Of a DNA stretch of 64,000 bases, positions 47,443-59,473 are shown piece after piece. How positions within the stretch are numbered: position 1 is the stretch's first letter; the number at the start of each line of letters is the position of its first letter. The notes beneath the pieces are model-generated. The model made no database searches. It was given only the letters and a program-made list of their open reading frames with translations, and was not told where the DNA came from. This stretch comes from Microplitis mediator (lineage: Eukaryota; Arthropoda; Insecta; Hymenoptera; Braconidae), in assembly GCF_029852145.1 (NCBI RefSeq), contig NC_079973.1, forward strand, positions 14,029,921 to 14,093,920. Reading direction: 5' to 3'. Position numbers and translations under genes: made by a program.

Positions 47443-48162
47443 TGAAATATGATTATACATTTTTTTCCTCAAATATATCTTTCATTTGTTGTTATGTATT
47501 TATAATTTACAAACTAAAATCTATTTCCTGTTTTATATGTGTATAATGTTTATAATATTTTAGTTGATATTATATGATATGACAAAATTTAACTGCTGAT
47601 GCAGAGATTATTTTTGCAAATAACATTCAAGAACATATACAAACTAGAAAAATAATGATTCACACTTTAAACATGTAAATAAAGTAAATATTTGCTTAAA
47701 AAGTGGTTTTTATTTTTTTTCTATATGGTGTACCTTTTTTAAAAATTTTAAAAGCACTTAAGTCTATAGGAAATTGGATGAGGAATCCAAGAAAAATTAT
47801 TTCATAATTGTACCAGAACCGTAACATCGTGAAAAGTCGAAATTAAAACTAAAAACTCATTTTTTTCGAGGTTGTTGTCGACCGATCAAGCTCCCAATTT
47901 TTTTCCGAGGAGCTACTATCGACCCCCAAAACATATCCCGAGTATAAGTCAATCGATAAAATAGTCTCTGAGAATATTCATTTTATCTGATTTTTACATA
48001 TTTGGCTTTTTCTCGAAGACCGATTGGTTTCAAAAGCTGAAACTCTCAGGATCTTAATATCTTATTAGTACCTAAAAATCCCCGCAGTATCAAGCCGATA
48101 CCTTTTGGGGGCAAATTCACCATGCTTATACACCTAGGGCCTTTAATAAATAATTCCTGTTA

Positions 48163-49092
48163 TGTCCAGAAATGGTAGCTTGTACCGTAATATTTTGGAC
48201 AAATTATTATTTTTATTATTTTCGGCCCTAGTCTTTCGACCAATAGACCGGGATCACACTGAGTGTAATTATCTGGGAGGTGTGTTGAAATAAAAGATGT
48301 TTGATGTACAAATTAAATTACTATATATTATAAAATTGAAAAATTCGATGATATGAATACAATAAACTTGATATTATTTTCTGAAAGTATTAGGTGGCTA
48401 GTCAGCCGAGTCTAATTTACAATAAGATTCGTTTTAATAACTAGAGAGGACTATAGAATTTTGAATACAATACAACTTTTACGATATTTCCGTGTGTTGG
48501 AAATGTTTTTGATTTTAATTCAACATAAACTTAAAAATTACAGTACCTGTAGTCACAGCAACTGGATGTTTGTACGATCGTAATTTTCACTGACTCTAGG
48601 TATTACCTTTGCTAACAATTTATTTTAACAGTTGAATTTAAACTTATAAAACCACTAATTTAAAGAAAATTCTTAATAATGTAAGTGTGCGGACACTTGT
48701 ATAATATAAACTAGTATGGAACTAGTATGAAAGCATGAGAACGCAGAAAAAACTAAACTAGTACGGAACTAGTGTAAAAGTGTGAGAACACTTGTATAAT
48801 ATTGAACTAGTACGGAACTAGTGTAACTTCATAATTGTGAAGACACTGTGATTTGAACTTCACTGCCTCAATGGACCTCTTGTCCGGGACTAACTATTTT
48901 TTGTTTAACGACCCTTTTTATAATTTCTTATCGGATCCTATTTCGTCTATTGTTTGGGGGAAACTGTGTCCAATCGGAACACAGTTCCTATGAGTCCTTT
49001 CCCTTTCTCTAAGATTTTCACCTTAGGAAAGCGGTAAGGGTACACCCCTATGTGAGCCTATGTGCGTGCGCACCCACACATCCATCCTCATG
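48163..49092 (+). repeat. Inverted repeat (c), left arm
   Basis: GGCCCTAGTCTTTCGACCAA at 48229, ATTAGGTGGCTAGTCAGCCG at 48390 and GTGCGTGCGCACCCACACAT at 49063 all recur as complements in 53464-54297. Includes CTAGTACGGAACTAGT repeats (48713-48815). Confidence 0.8.
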
Positions 49093-49207
49093 TACAAATT
49101 TTTACTTATAACAATATTTTAAATTTAAATGTTCAAATTTATTTATTATTCTTTGTAATATTATGATTTGTTAACTTAAAATATTAATTTTAATTAACAT
49201 TATATTT

Positions 49208-49354
49208 TTTAACTTCCCGCTAAGAAAATCGATGATTTTCGAAAAATTCGGGAAGTTATTGTTTTCACCCCGATTTTCGAAAGTCGAGTTTTCATCAGAT
49301 GTCGACGTTTTGAGGTCCTAGGAAGCTATTCTGACTATTTTCAGAATGATGTCC

Positions 49355-49434
<80 letters not shown>

Positions 49435-50213
49435 TCAGCTCTAGAACTCTATAAGCCGCGTCGAATGCCACCTCAACCATCTCAATCGGTTAATTTGTTC
49501 GAGAGATATCGTTGGCGAAAGAAATGATAAAAAACGGTTTTTTTTCGATTATCTTTGAAGTGACTCATCCGATCAATTTCACAATCTAATCAGCTCTAGA
49601 ACTCAATAAAACGCGCCGATTGCCACCTCAAACGTCAAAATCGGTTGATTAGTTCAAAAGATATCGGCGCTGGAAAGTTAAAAAAATAACAGTTTATGTT
49701 ATTTTTTCCGGATAAATCAAAATATAATGTGCTAAAATGTGTCTGAAATCATACCAACTCTTTCTCAATATAGTCTCTTTCAATCATCAGATAATTTTAT
49801 CTAACTTGTTCCTTAGTTTTAAACATATTGTCAGCAAAAAATTGAAAAAACCCAGTCTTTAATGTTTTTCTCGGATATTCCATATATTATTGCTCTGACT
49901 TGAGTCAAAACTCATTCAAATCTTGATTTTGATCACTGACATTGATTTCTGCCTCAATACATGTACTTCAGAGAACAGAATCGAAAATAAAAATTTTAAA
50001 GCCGGTTCTTCATTAATGATTTTTGATTCTTAACTTTTAAACTCTAGCATAAAACGTTACTTGTTAGATCTTGAAAAGATCATAAAAAAATGATTGCATG
50101 TAATAGCATTCTCGAAAATATATTCACAGTGATGTTTTCAAGTTCCTTGAGCTCGAAAACAGCGGGAAGCTTGGGGGCTGGCCCGCTGGGCCAACCGACG
50201 CCCAGATTTTTTA
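49208..50213 (+). mobile_element. AACTTCCCGCT-family element, copy C
   Basis: Complete copy: TTAACTTCCCGCTAAGAAAA at the start and AGCGGGAAGCTTGGGGGCTG, then CCGACGCCCAGA at the end. Internal units TCAGCTCTAGAACT at 49436 and 49590, and a GT microsatellite. No ORF. Confidence 0.8.
49357..49433. repeat. (GT)n microsatellite inside copy C
   Basis: About 38 GT units after AGAATGATGTCCGG, the same position as in copies A and B. Confidence 0.97.
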
Positions 50214-50587
50214 ATTGGCGTTGAGCCTATTTTATTTATTTATTGTTATAAGTTTTCTACTATTTTTTTTAGTCAATCAAATCCTAATTTGAATTGAAAA
50301 TAGGTGGCTAGCAGCCGACTCTATTTATTTGATTATTAGTTATTCTTTTAATATTTGAATCTAAGAAATATTACGTTTTAGAAATTATTTATTTGGTTAT
50401 TAATGATTTTTTCTAGAATTTAATTATTTGGATATTACGTTTTAAAAATTATTTATTCGATTGTTATTTATTCTTTGAAATTGTTTAATTGAATATTTTT
50501 TTATTTTAAGAAGTATTTGAATATTATTTATATTTTATGTAATGACTATTTCGTCATCAAAATTTAATTTTCCTATTTGTTTTATAA

Positions 50588-50990
50588 TGCCAAGATGTCT
50601 CGACAAAAGTGCACTCAAAGATAAAGTGAGGGATTAAGATTATTTTTATTTATAACTAAAAATATATTCCACGTACATTTTTTTGATAAAAATATTTTTG
50701 GGTTTCTACGAAAAATGTTTCAGCTGGCCTTTGGGCCTTTACAATTGCCCGAGGGGTCATTAAAATTACATTTAGATGTTTGCTCTAGCATTTCAAACAA
50801 AAAATCAAAGCAAACAAGTTTTAATCCCTTAAAAGCATTTTACATTCGTCATGTCTTATCACTAAATATTATCGAAACATAAAAATGATAATAAAAAAAT
50901 AAAATCTGGTCGTCGGCTCAATTTTAATAAATAAAACAGAAATTAATAATAAAATACAACGTTCAGCATTTTAGCTGGACGTAACATTCC
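50588..50990 (-). repeat. Inverted repeat (a), right arm
   Basis: Reverse complement of 44122-44430 plus 45707-45787, ending AGCTGGACGTAACA at 50990. Demonstrates the arm without the LTR. Confidence 0.65.
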
Positions 50991-51167
50991 TAAACGTTTT
51001 AAATAATTCCTACAAAAAAAATATGAGTTATTTTATATTAAGATAGTAAATATAATTTTTGAATATTGTAAATTAGAGTCGGCTGACTAGCCACCTAATA
51101 ATATTTTGTTTTTTATTTATAATCTTAATAATTTTCATGTTTTAATATTAGAAATATTAAGAAAAAA

Positions 51168-51526
51168 ATGAATAGAACTGGCTACCATGTCAGATAGTAG
51201 TCAGTGCCATCTGTAGAAAAAAAAATTGAGATAGCAGTGGGTCCTATCTACGTAGTACTGGCTACTTTCTACATTGTTCTCAGCGCTATGTCGGATGTTG
51301 CTCACTACTATCCTACATATTACACTCTTACATATTGCCCAGTTCTATGTACATAGCAGCCAGTCGTATGTCAGATAGCAAAGGTTACTTTTTAAACATA
51401 TTACCCACTGCTATCTGCAGATAGCGCCTGCGTCTATGTCAAGATATTGCTGGTTACTGTGTAACATAGTAGAGAGTTCTATGTAAGATAGCAATGAGTA
51501 CTATCTGAGATTTTTTTTCCGTAAGG
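51168..51526. mobile_element. Short-word MITE, word CTATGTNAGATAGCA
   Basis: More than ten variants of CTATCTGACATAGCA in both orientations. Left GTAGAAAAAAAAATTGAGAT and the complement of the right end (TTACGGAAAAAAAATCTCAG) form an imperfect TIR; copies of the word also lie just outside it. Confidence 0.7.
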
Positions 51527-51997
51527 ACAAAAATTATTTAATTTTTTTTAGGGATGGCGCTAGTATTTATTATTGACAACGAACAAATAAAATTATTATC
51601 AAAACTAAATTAATTTCGACTTATTCAACTACGTTTACGTATTTAAATATATAATTATTAATCATATATGATATTTTTTTTTATTTGTTTATATTTATTT
51701 ATATTACGTATTAAAAAATATAATTACATCATATGAGTTCGTTAATTGCTGAACACTTAAATTTTAAATTTTATTTTATAAAATAAGTTTTTTTCATTCA
51801 TGATAATAAATTTATTATAACAACAATGATTATACAATTACAATTATTAATTATAATTAATGAGCACGTGAATTTTGAATTTTATTTTATAAATTAAGTT
51901 TTTTTCATTTATGGAAATAAAAAAATTATAATAATAATTATTATTATTATAAATTTACTACCGTAAACACAATTAGTAAACACAATTTACTACCGTA
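51527..51997. other. AT-rich spacer
   Basis: Imperfect direct repeats (ATGAGTTCGTTAATTGCTGA-like and TTTTATAAAATAAGTTTTTT) and ATT-rich runs. No gene. Confidence 0.5.
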
Positions 51998-52359
51998 AAC
52001 ACAATTAGGCTCTTAATTTTCATATTGAACCATGCCGGAATCATTTTATATTTCCCATTTAAATAACATGGGATTTTTTGACTTTTGACTCTTAATTTTT
52101 TTTCTCAGAAACAAATGAAAGTAAAAATTTGATCGAAGCATATTCTGATAGGAAATTGAACGTTCTACAAAAAAGTTCTCTTATGAATTTTCGATAAAAT
52201 AACTCCTTCAAAAGTTATTTAACGTTAAACTTGTGTTTGTTATCAATCCTATAATATTTTTAATTCTATTTTCATTTTTACCGTTTTTGGCTATAAAATG
52301 GTTGAAATAAAAGATAGTTGTTATTATCACTAGAGTACCAATGATCATTTATGTAGATT

Positions 52360-52680
52360 TCATGGCCTAAACAGAAAAACAAGGGAAAAAAAAATTGTTT
52401 TATGTGAAATAATAGAAATAACATACCTTTCCTCATACAGACGAACTTTAAAATGAATTAATGGAAAGTGATGAAATAAAAATGTAATAACTTCTTTTTC
52501 TATAATATTATAAGCAGAGTTATTATCATTTTTGCTTTTTTTATAATTTTTTGTTGAGAAAGCTATGGTCGCATTAGGATATTTTGTTTTGTACTCATTT
52601 ACAACTTGAATCAAATATTGTTTTTGGTCTTCTCGTGTTGTTAAAATGTTGATATACTCTTAAGTTAATTTAATTGCTCT
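52360..52680 (-). pseudogene. Captured coding fragment, left arm plus spacer
   Basis: Minus strand reads NLQVINDVTERAIKLT, stop, EYINILTTREDQKQYLIQVV, NEYKTKYPNATIAF and then the shared part (SAYNIIEKEVITFLFHHFPL, VRLYEERY). It looks like a genuine protein segment (balanced composition, helix-like), reminiscent of C-terminal segments of insect transposon-related hypothetical proteins, but I cannot name the family. Confidence 0.45.
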
Positions 52681-52798
52681 TTCGGTGACATCATTAATTA
52701 CTTGTAAATTGTTAACAATTCGTAAGTAAATTCGGATTCCTTACAATTTTTTGAAAGATTTAACATTGATAGAAATTTTTTAAAATTAGATGTGAAAC

Positions 52799-53040
52799 GT
52801 GGGCGGGCAAAAACGACTATTTAGAAGGCTTTCGGAAGAAAACAAAAATGATAATAACTCTGCTTATAATATTATAGAAAAAGAAGTTATTACATTTTTA
52901 TTTCATCACTTTCCATTAATTCATTTTAAAGTTCGTCTGTATGAGGAAAGGTATGTTATTTCTATTATTTCACATAAAACAATTTTTTTTTCCCTTGTTT
53001 TTCTGTTTAGGCCATGAAATCTACATAAATGATCATCGGT
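52799..53040 (+). pseudogene. Captured coding fragment with intron, right arm
   Basis: A 72-codon frame repeats NDNNSAYNIIEKEVITFLFH then VRLYEER. After GAGGAAAG comes a donor-like GTATGTT (52951), and TTTTTCTGTTTAG ends at 53010, predicting a 60-nt intron. The unspliced frame reads through to a stop at 53015. The retained intron implies capture at DNA level. Confidence 0.45.
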
Positions 53041-53463
53041 ACTCTAGTGATAATAACAACTATCTTTTATTTCAACCATTTTATAGGCAAAAACGGTAAA
53101 AATGAAAATAGAATTAAAAATATTATAGGATTGATAACAAACACAAGTTTAACGTTGAATAACTTTTGAAGGAGTTATTTTATCGAAAATTCATAAGAGA
53201 ACTTTTTTGTAGAACGTTCAATTTCCTATCAGAATATGCTTCGATCAAATTTTTACTCTCATTTGTTTCTGAGAAAAAAAATTAAGAGTCAAAAGTCAAA
53301 AAATCCCATGTTATTTAAATGGGAAATATAAAATGATTCTGGCATGGTTCAATATGAAAAGTAAGAGCCTAATTGTGTTAGATATTTTTTTTTAGGTCAT
53401 AAACTAAAGATTCAGGGGGCGATCGGTAAATAAAAATCGATTTGGGAAATAACGGACACCTTA

Positions 53464-54297
53464 ATGTGGATGTATGTGTGGGTGCGCACGCACATAGGCC
53501 CACATAGGGGTGTGCCCTTACTTCTTTCCTAAGGTGAAAATCTTAGAGAAAGGGGAAGGACCCATAAGAACTCTGTTCCGATTGAACACAGTTTTCCCCC
53601 AAACAATAGACGAAATAGAATCCGATAAGAAAACATAAAAAGGGTCGTTAAACAGTAAAATAGTTAGTCCCGGACAAGAGATCCATTGAGGCAGTGAAGT
53701 TCAAGTCACAGTGTCCTCACAAAAGTTAAGTTACACTGGTTCCGTACTAGTTTATATTATACAAGTGTCCGCACACTTACATTTTCAAGCGTTTTATTAA
53801 AATTAGTGGTTTTATAAGTCTAAATTTAACGGTTAAAATAAAATTGTAAGCGAAAGTAATGCATAGAGTCAGTGTAAAGTACGACCATACAAACATCCAG
53901 TTACTGCGACTACAGGTACTGTAATTTTTAAGTTTATGTTGTATTAAAACAAAAACATTTCCAACACACGGAAATATCGTAAGAGTTGTATTGTATTCAA
54001 AATTCTATAGTCTTCTCTAGTTATTAAAACGAATTTTATTGTAAATTAGAGTCGGCTGATTAGCCACCTAATACTTTCATAAAATAATATCAGGTTTTAT
54101 TGTATTCATATCATCGAAATTGTTAATTGTATAATATAGAGTAATTTAAATTGTATATCCAACATTTTTTATTTCAACACACCTCCCAGATAATTACACT
54201 CAGTGTGATACCGGTCTATTGGTCGAAAGACTAGGGCCAAAAATAATAATAATAATAATTTGTCAAAAATATTACGGTATAAGCTACTTTTTGGACG
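53464..54297 (-). repeat. Inverted repeat (c), right arm
   Basis: Reverse complement of 48163-49092 with scattered changes, ending at AAGCTACTTTTTGGACG. Its partner arm lies inside repeat (a), so (a) and (c) interleave. Confidence 0.8.
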
Positions 54298-57200
54298 AAA
54301 CAATACATATATGTGTGTACGTATGTATCTAAATATTTTATAACTTTTGAACGGATTAACCGTGTAACGATCGTGACATATGGATCGTGATTTAACAAAT
54401 TTTTTTTATTTAATAATTTATTTTTCATATTCAAAATACATTCAACATCTCGCGAAGAAATCGTGTTGGATTTGTTTTGAATTAACGTAGGTACGTTTAT
54501 ATACGTGTATACATATGTAGACATGAAATACAATGTAGACAACTATGTGCCTATATCTGCGATAATAAGAATAGGCCAGCAGTGTCTTTATGCGTGTGGA
54601 CAAGTATCTATCATAAGGAAAAGAAAAATACATTCTCTGCCGGATACTTGCATGTCTGCGCTAGGCCCGACCTTACTCCCGCTCGTAAATTACTTTCGTT
54701 ATAAACACCTACTGCCGCGAGCCCTATGGCACCTATCCTTTTCATCTACATTCGATAATACTACGATACTCAATGTCTCAATATATTTATTTAATAACAC
54801 GTGACTGAGTTGTCTCATTGATTGTAAGTCCCTATAGAACTAATGCAATCAAGAAATAGATAACCGGCGATTTCACCTTCTCTAACGATACCCTGTTGAT
54901 ATCCAACTCTTTGTCAAGGCCGAGGACAAGATATCGAAGCAAACAAAGCTATGAATAATATCATTCAGGCCTCCAAAAATCTGAACAACTATTAAACCTA
55001 AATAATAAACTTTGGTGCGACAACTTCTGAAATAGTATTTCGTAAACTTTTTTACTCTTTGTTATATTAAATCAAAGGTGACTTAAAAAAAATAAATCAT
55101 AAATTGCCCTCCTTCATATGTACATGTGGGGAGGTAGCCCTAACAACGCCCAAGTTTGCATATATCAATCCCAGAAAAACTATCGAAGTAAGTCAATCGC
55201 TAACCAGAAGAAATCTTTGTCGGATATGGCTCCAAATCTCTAGTTATTTTTAACGGCGTCCGATTAGTACTGCGAATTGAAGTTAAAATTTCAATCGTTG
55301 TTCACGTGACAATTCACGCCTAGGCAATCGAACTCCTTCGCCTGACTACTGTTTAGTGGGAACTAATGTTGTAAACAGCACTCAGACATGTGACTGAAAG
55401 CAACAGTTCTTGTCCAGCACAGGAATGGTTACTATGCTGAACGACAATGGAACGCATTTGTCTGGGGAGTCTTTCGCATTTCTACACAGGACCTATACTT
55501 ATTTTATATAGTAACACATCGACTGCTTAAAGGAACTAGTAATGTGCTAAGATTAATTTTTACATGCTTTACGATCATTCTTGTATAGCACAGTTACCAT
55601 TCCTATCTATTTTTTCCGTGTAAGTCAACCGTTTTTCAAATTTTTGCACACCCCAAGCGCGAAAGCGCTGAGAGTGCTTTATGATCGATCTATTTTGTTT
55701 TTTTTTAGCTCTTAGTTATTTTACAGTTACGCTTGATCTATTTGCAAATATAAAAGTTAACAATGATTAATTATTGATAGAACATTGATAAAAATCCACC
55801 CTTTATTAATGCTTGAATTTTTCTAAATTTTTTATCAGAATAAATTTAGTACAGTCAATAAACGTTTTTTATATTTCTAAAGTAATATTTTTTATCACAA
55901 ATTAATTTTTAAAAAAAAATTCGATAAGCTAGATAGTTTATTTTCAATGAAATATTTTCATTAGAATGAAAATATTTTCCATGATATTAAAATTAATTTA
56001 AAATTATTTATGTTAAAAGTGAGAAAATCGACTAATATTAGATAGAATTTTTTATATGATTAATCATTTGAGCGATAAAGTTATATAAGAGAATACATTT
56101 ATGTACTTCGCAGCCCTCGAGCGAATTTTCATGTAACCAATTCGACCTCTTCAAAAGTTTCTGCAAATAACACTTATCATACGACTGCAGTATGTAGACA
56201 TATAATCTCGGATATAAAACAAAAGTGTTAAAACTAATAAAGAGTAGTGTAGTTATGCTTACAAAGAGAGATTTCATTCCATTATATATCTATACTTATA
56301 TATTGATAAGATTAGTATATTGTTGCGCTAACGCAGTCGTCCTTCATGTTACATTGAATAAAATTTTGTTATATCACGACATAACTTAACTTTGAGAACA
56401 CAATTAGGTAACAATGAGTTTTGACATTTGCCACAATAGACGTACGAGAAAATAAAAACAAAAAAAATGTTTTAAGTAATAAAAGAGTATTATTTTGTCA
56501 TTAAATAAATACCTGAATGCCATGATAAATTTTAAATGAAGGTTCTTCAGGCATGTTGGATCTTTTAAATTACACGTTCAATCACATCGCACATATATTT
56601 CTTTTTTCTTTTTTTTTTTTCGTATGAAAATCATAAAACAAATATTTTCACGTCATGTACATTTAAATTACAGTATAAAAAAAGTATTTAAATTAAAGAT
56701 TAAATTTTTTATAAAACTCAAAAATTAATTTTTATCTCACTATACAGCTTTATAAGCTCTATGTGTCACAGTAAATAATACACTGTCAAGTTTAACCCTT
56801 TAGTCTCGACAACCTTTACAATATTATTAGCATAACTATGATAATATTTACCAAGCGAAGAGACACTAGATAAATAAAATGATCATAATCTGTTTGTTAA
56901 CAAATGGCAAATAAATTTAATTTTAAAAAATTTATGACACTTGTTATAATCAATAAAATATTTATGACAATAAACGATAACTAAAAATAAATATATTTAT
57001 GACAAGGGTAAAACAATAAATAATAAATTTATTAAAATTATTTGATACAAAATTTTTTTGAGTTAATATAAGTCAGTGAAATAAATAAATGAGAGTAGTA
57101 AAACCTGAGGTCTGTGACTTGTTGACTAAGTGTACTGACTGCAACTTTAACCACTCGTTTTGACTCTCTCGTTCTCCCTTTCTCATCTCTCCCTCCAAGT

Positions 57201-57427
57201 TTAAATTTTATATCGTTTCTACTCTTATCTTGCCGAGGGGGACAGGGCGATCGATGTCTCGGCAACTCACTAGAACGATTAAGTCAATTCGCAACAGCAT
57301 ACGCACAGTGAGATGCACCGATCGTTGCATTCTTGACGTTGATATCGACAAAGCAACAGGTTTTCACGACCTTTCACTTTTACGCAAATTACGACATAAC
57401 AAGTGATTCGTCCAAATAATAATGATA
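54298..57427. other. 3.1 kb without supported genes
   Basis: Mostly unique sequence. 54560-54760 and 57090-57400 are GC-richer islands that could hold UTR or promoter sequence. The plus frame at 54505-54804 (99 codons) has no motif. 55390-55620 has inverted GTTCTTGTCCAGCACAGG / ATAGCACAGTTACCATTCCT-like words and a right end TTTTTTCCGTGTAAG, hinting at a further short-word element. Confidence 0.45.
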
Positions 57428-57428
57428 C

Positions 57429-57479
<51 letters not shown>
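57428..57479. repeat. (AAT)n microsatellite, first tract
   Basis: About 17 AAT units immediately preceding the truncated Dong/R4 copy. Its Ile-run frame fuses in phase to the element's ORF. Confidence 0.97.
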
Positions 57480-58340
57480 GCTTGTCCACCCAGCTGACGT
57501 TTTCCTTCCTTAAGTCAGCTGGCCTGATGTCCGAGACCGAAGGATATATTTTTGCCTGCCAAGATGGTGTAATCAATACCCTCGAATACCGTGCGAAAGT
57601 ACTCCAGATGCAGCTACCCGACACATCGTGTAGGGTGTGTAAGCAACATCCTGAGACGCTTATGCATCTCTTGTCAGCATGTCCTGTGCTGGCAAGAAGT
57701 GCATACATCCAGCGTCATAATGCTGCTCTGCGAGTACTTTACTACCACCTTAGACATACGCACGGTATCGATAAAACACCAGTGCTGCCTTATCTGCCAG
57801 GAGATATTCCGCAAGTTGTTGAGAATGACCGTTGCCGTATTTATTGGAACGTGGCATTCGCAACAACGCGGAAAATAGATCACAACAAACCTGATATTGT
57901 GCTCTTCGATAAAACCACTCGTGACATTTATGTCATTGAGATCTCAGCACCTGCTGAGTATAACATCACGGTTAAAGAAGAGCACAAACACGAGATATAT
58001 CAGGATCTCCTGTTCGAAATTGGTAAACTTTACCCAGGTTACCGTGCCAAACTTGTCGTCCTCATTGTTGGCGTCCTAGGAGGGATGAAACAGTCTTTTG
58101 TATCTGCATTGGCTAGAATACCAACTTTTTCAGCGCAAGTTGAGCTTCTGGCATCGAGGATGCAAAAGGCTGTTATTCTCGGGTCCCTCCGTCTCCTAAG
58201 GCAACGAAACTTGGCCTGCTGCGCATGCTGATCATCTTGTTGATGAAGCATCGCAGCAGTAACGATTTGGCGCTCAGGTGAGGCCCTCGGTAGAGTCGGA
58301 CTACCGGGGATAACCCCCTGAGCATTTAACTTAAAAAAGA
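57480..58340 (+). mobile_element. 5'-truncated Dong/R4 non-LTR retrotransposon (copy 1)
   Basis: Begins inside the ORF at the position equal to 61046 of the long copy and runs to an identical 3' UTR (GATTTGGCGCTCAGGTGAGG, ending GAAATAATAAT). ~98% identical to copy 2 by eye. 5' truncation is typical of target-primed reverse transcription. Confidence 0.85.
57481..58231 (+). CDS. C-terminal part of Dong/R4 pol: CCHC and REL endonuclease, undeleted
   Basis: Continuous frame to the stop at 58229. Encodes LSTQLTFSFLKSAGLMSETE, the zinc motif CRVCKQHPETLMHLLSAC (C-X2-C-X8-H-X4-C), the restriction-like endonuclease signature KPDIVLFD ... IYVIEISAP ... KEEHKHEIYQDL, then about 45 further residues (ALARIPTFSAQVELL, ending RQRNLACCAC). 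Unlike copy 2 it keeps the 35-nt segment CTCATTGTTGGCGTCCTAGG onward. No RT, so it cannot move by itself. Confidence 0.85.

Positions 58341-58403
<63 letters not shown>
58340..58403. repeat. (AAT)n microsatellite, second tract
   Basis: About 20 units, serving as the 3' tail of copy 1 and the 5' flank of copy 2. Confidence 0.97.
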
Positions 58404-58404
<1 letters not shown>

Positions 58405-58549
58405 TGCCCACGGTGCATGTTGTGCGGCCAGCGGAGATTTTGATTACTCCGTGGCGCACCGTGGGCTAGATAGGTCAGCCCTCCATCTACTGACCTACTA
58501 AGCGCACAACAACCTTCGCATTGGGTTAACTCCCCAATGTGAAGTAAAC

Positions 58550-59473
58550 TGAGTTCAAGACAATCCTGAACACAGAAGTGCTCCCCACAACCGGCCCTTC
58601 TCGGATGAGGGCTACCCACTAGCTGGGCGGAGCACCGAGATTCCGAACGAAGACGACCTTGGCGAACAACGGACCGCATTTAGGTGGACGGAGGAATTAC
58701 GAGCCGATCTCCTGATGTGCTATAATAACAGTGAACCGGAGCGGAGAGGCTATATGGCTAGGATGCATGCTCTCTGGAGCGATATGCACCCTAATCATAG
58801 CCATTTTTCACAACAACATCTGCGTGATTATGCCTCTCATCTCCGGCGAACACGAAGATCACTGTTAAATAACAGACGGCTATCTCACCGTCTGTCTTTT
58901 CCAGCACAGCTACATCAGGAGAGACGCCGTTCTTCCGAAGACGCCGACAATGATTTTGAAAGACGACAAGTATGTGTCTCTAAAAAGACACACTACCCCA
59001 AAGACCAACTTGACACGGAAAACCACGAGCTATCGCTTCGGATTCAGGAAGATTCTACTCTACTCACCATCAATCAAGCTGTCTATGATGCTGCTTCCTC
59101 ACTCTTACCTCCGGCAAGAAATAATACTTCTTCTCCGGAGGCTAAGATGAGAGGTCGCATTGGACAGCTTTCACTGAAGATTGATGATCTCCGGAAACAT
59201 GTCTCCCGCATTCAGTGTGTTATTGAGTACGTAAATGCTCGTAAAGCGTTTACGCCTAAAGTCCGCCGTATTGCGGCTGGACTACGATATCAACATCACA
59301 CACTGAATAAGGAGAATCTTCTTAACATCAAAGAAGGTTCTCTCAATAGGTTGCGGGCTCTGGTGACTGCTAAAAAGTCACCGACTTCGAGGCATTTTGT
59401 CGCCACCACCAAAACGACAATGCTGATGAAGAGAGCCCTGAAGTCAGCGTGGAAGAGGTTCGTTTGGCTCTGA
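58550..59473 (+). CDS. Dong/R4 pol N-terminal part
   Basis: The frame is open from 58550 but its first ATG is at 58715. The upstream codons (FSDEGYPLAGRSTEIPNEDD, AFRWTEELRADLL) look coding, so either translation starts earlier in an altered way or a mutation removed the link. After the ATG: CYNNSEPERRGYMARMHALW, DYASHLRRTRRSL, a basic region, IGQLSLKIDDLRKHVSRIQC, VRRIAAGLRYQHHTLNKENL. This arrangement precedes RT in R4-clade elements. The true continuation shifts to the -1 frame around 59372-59395 (AAAAAG), so the 3' end to 59473 is off-frame. Confidence 0.7.

Larger units (their letters stand above)
45803..48117. mobile_element. 2.3-kb palindrome (b) carrying a SWIM-finger gene on both arms
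   Basis: Arms 45803-46848 and 47070-48117 are near-identical inverted copies; the spacer is 46849-47069. Ends are ATTTGCCCCCGAAAGGTATC and the complement. Each arm encodes the same C-terminal 112 residues with one substitution (QYGKEQ versus QYVKEQ). Arms this similar imply recent origin or conversion. Confidence 0.85.
51998..53379. mobile_element. 1.38-kb foldback (d) with a captured gene fragment
   Basis: Arms 51998-52534 and 52843-53379, both ~537 bp, start AACACAATTAGGCTCTTA and share foldback-family words (GTTCTACAAAAAAGTTCTC). The inner ends of both arms encode the same peptide. Spacer ~308 bp. Confidence 0.8.

Noticed and set aside
54505..54804. 99-codon ORF in a GC-richer island
   Set aside because: Competing frames on the opposite strand of similar length and no motif; kept only as a possible UTR/promoter island.
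57422..57480. Poly-isoleucine N-terminus fused to the endonuclease fragment
   Set aside because: Result of the AAT tract being in frame with the truncated retrotransposon; not a designed fusion.
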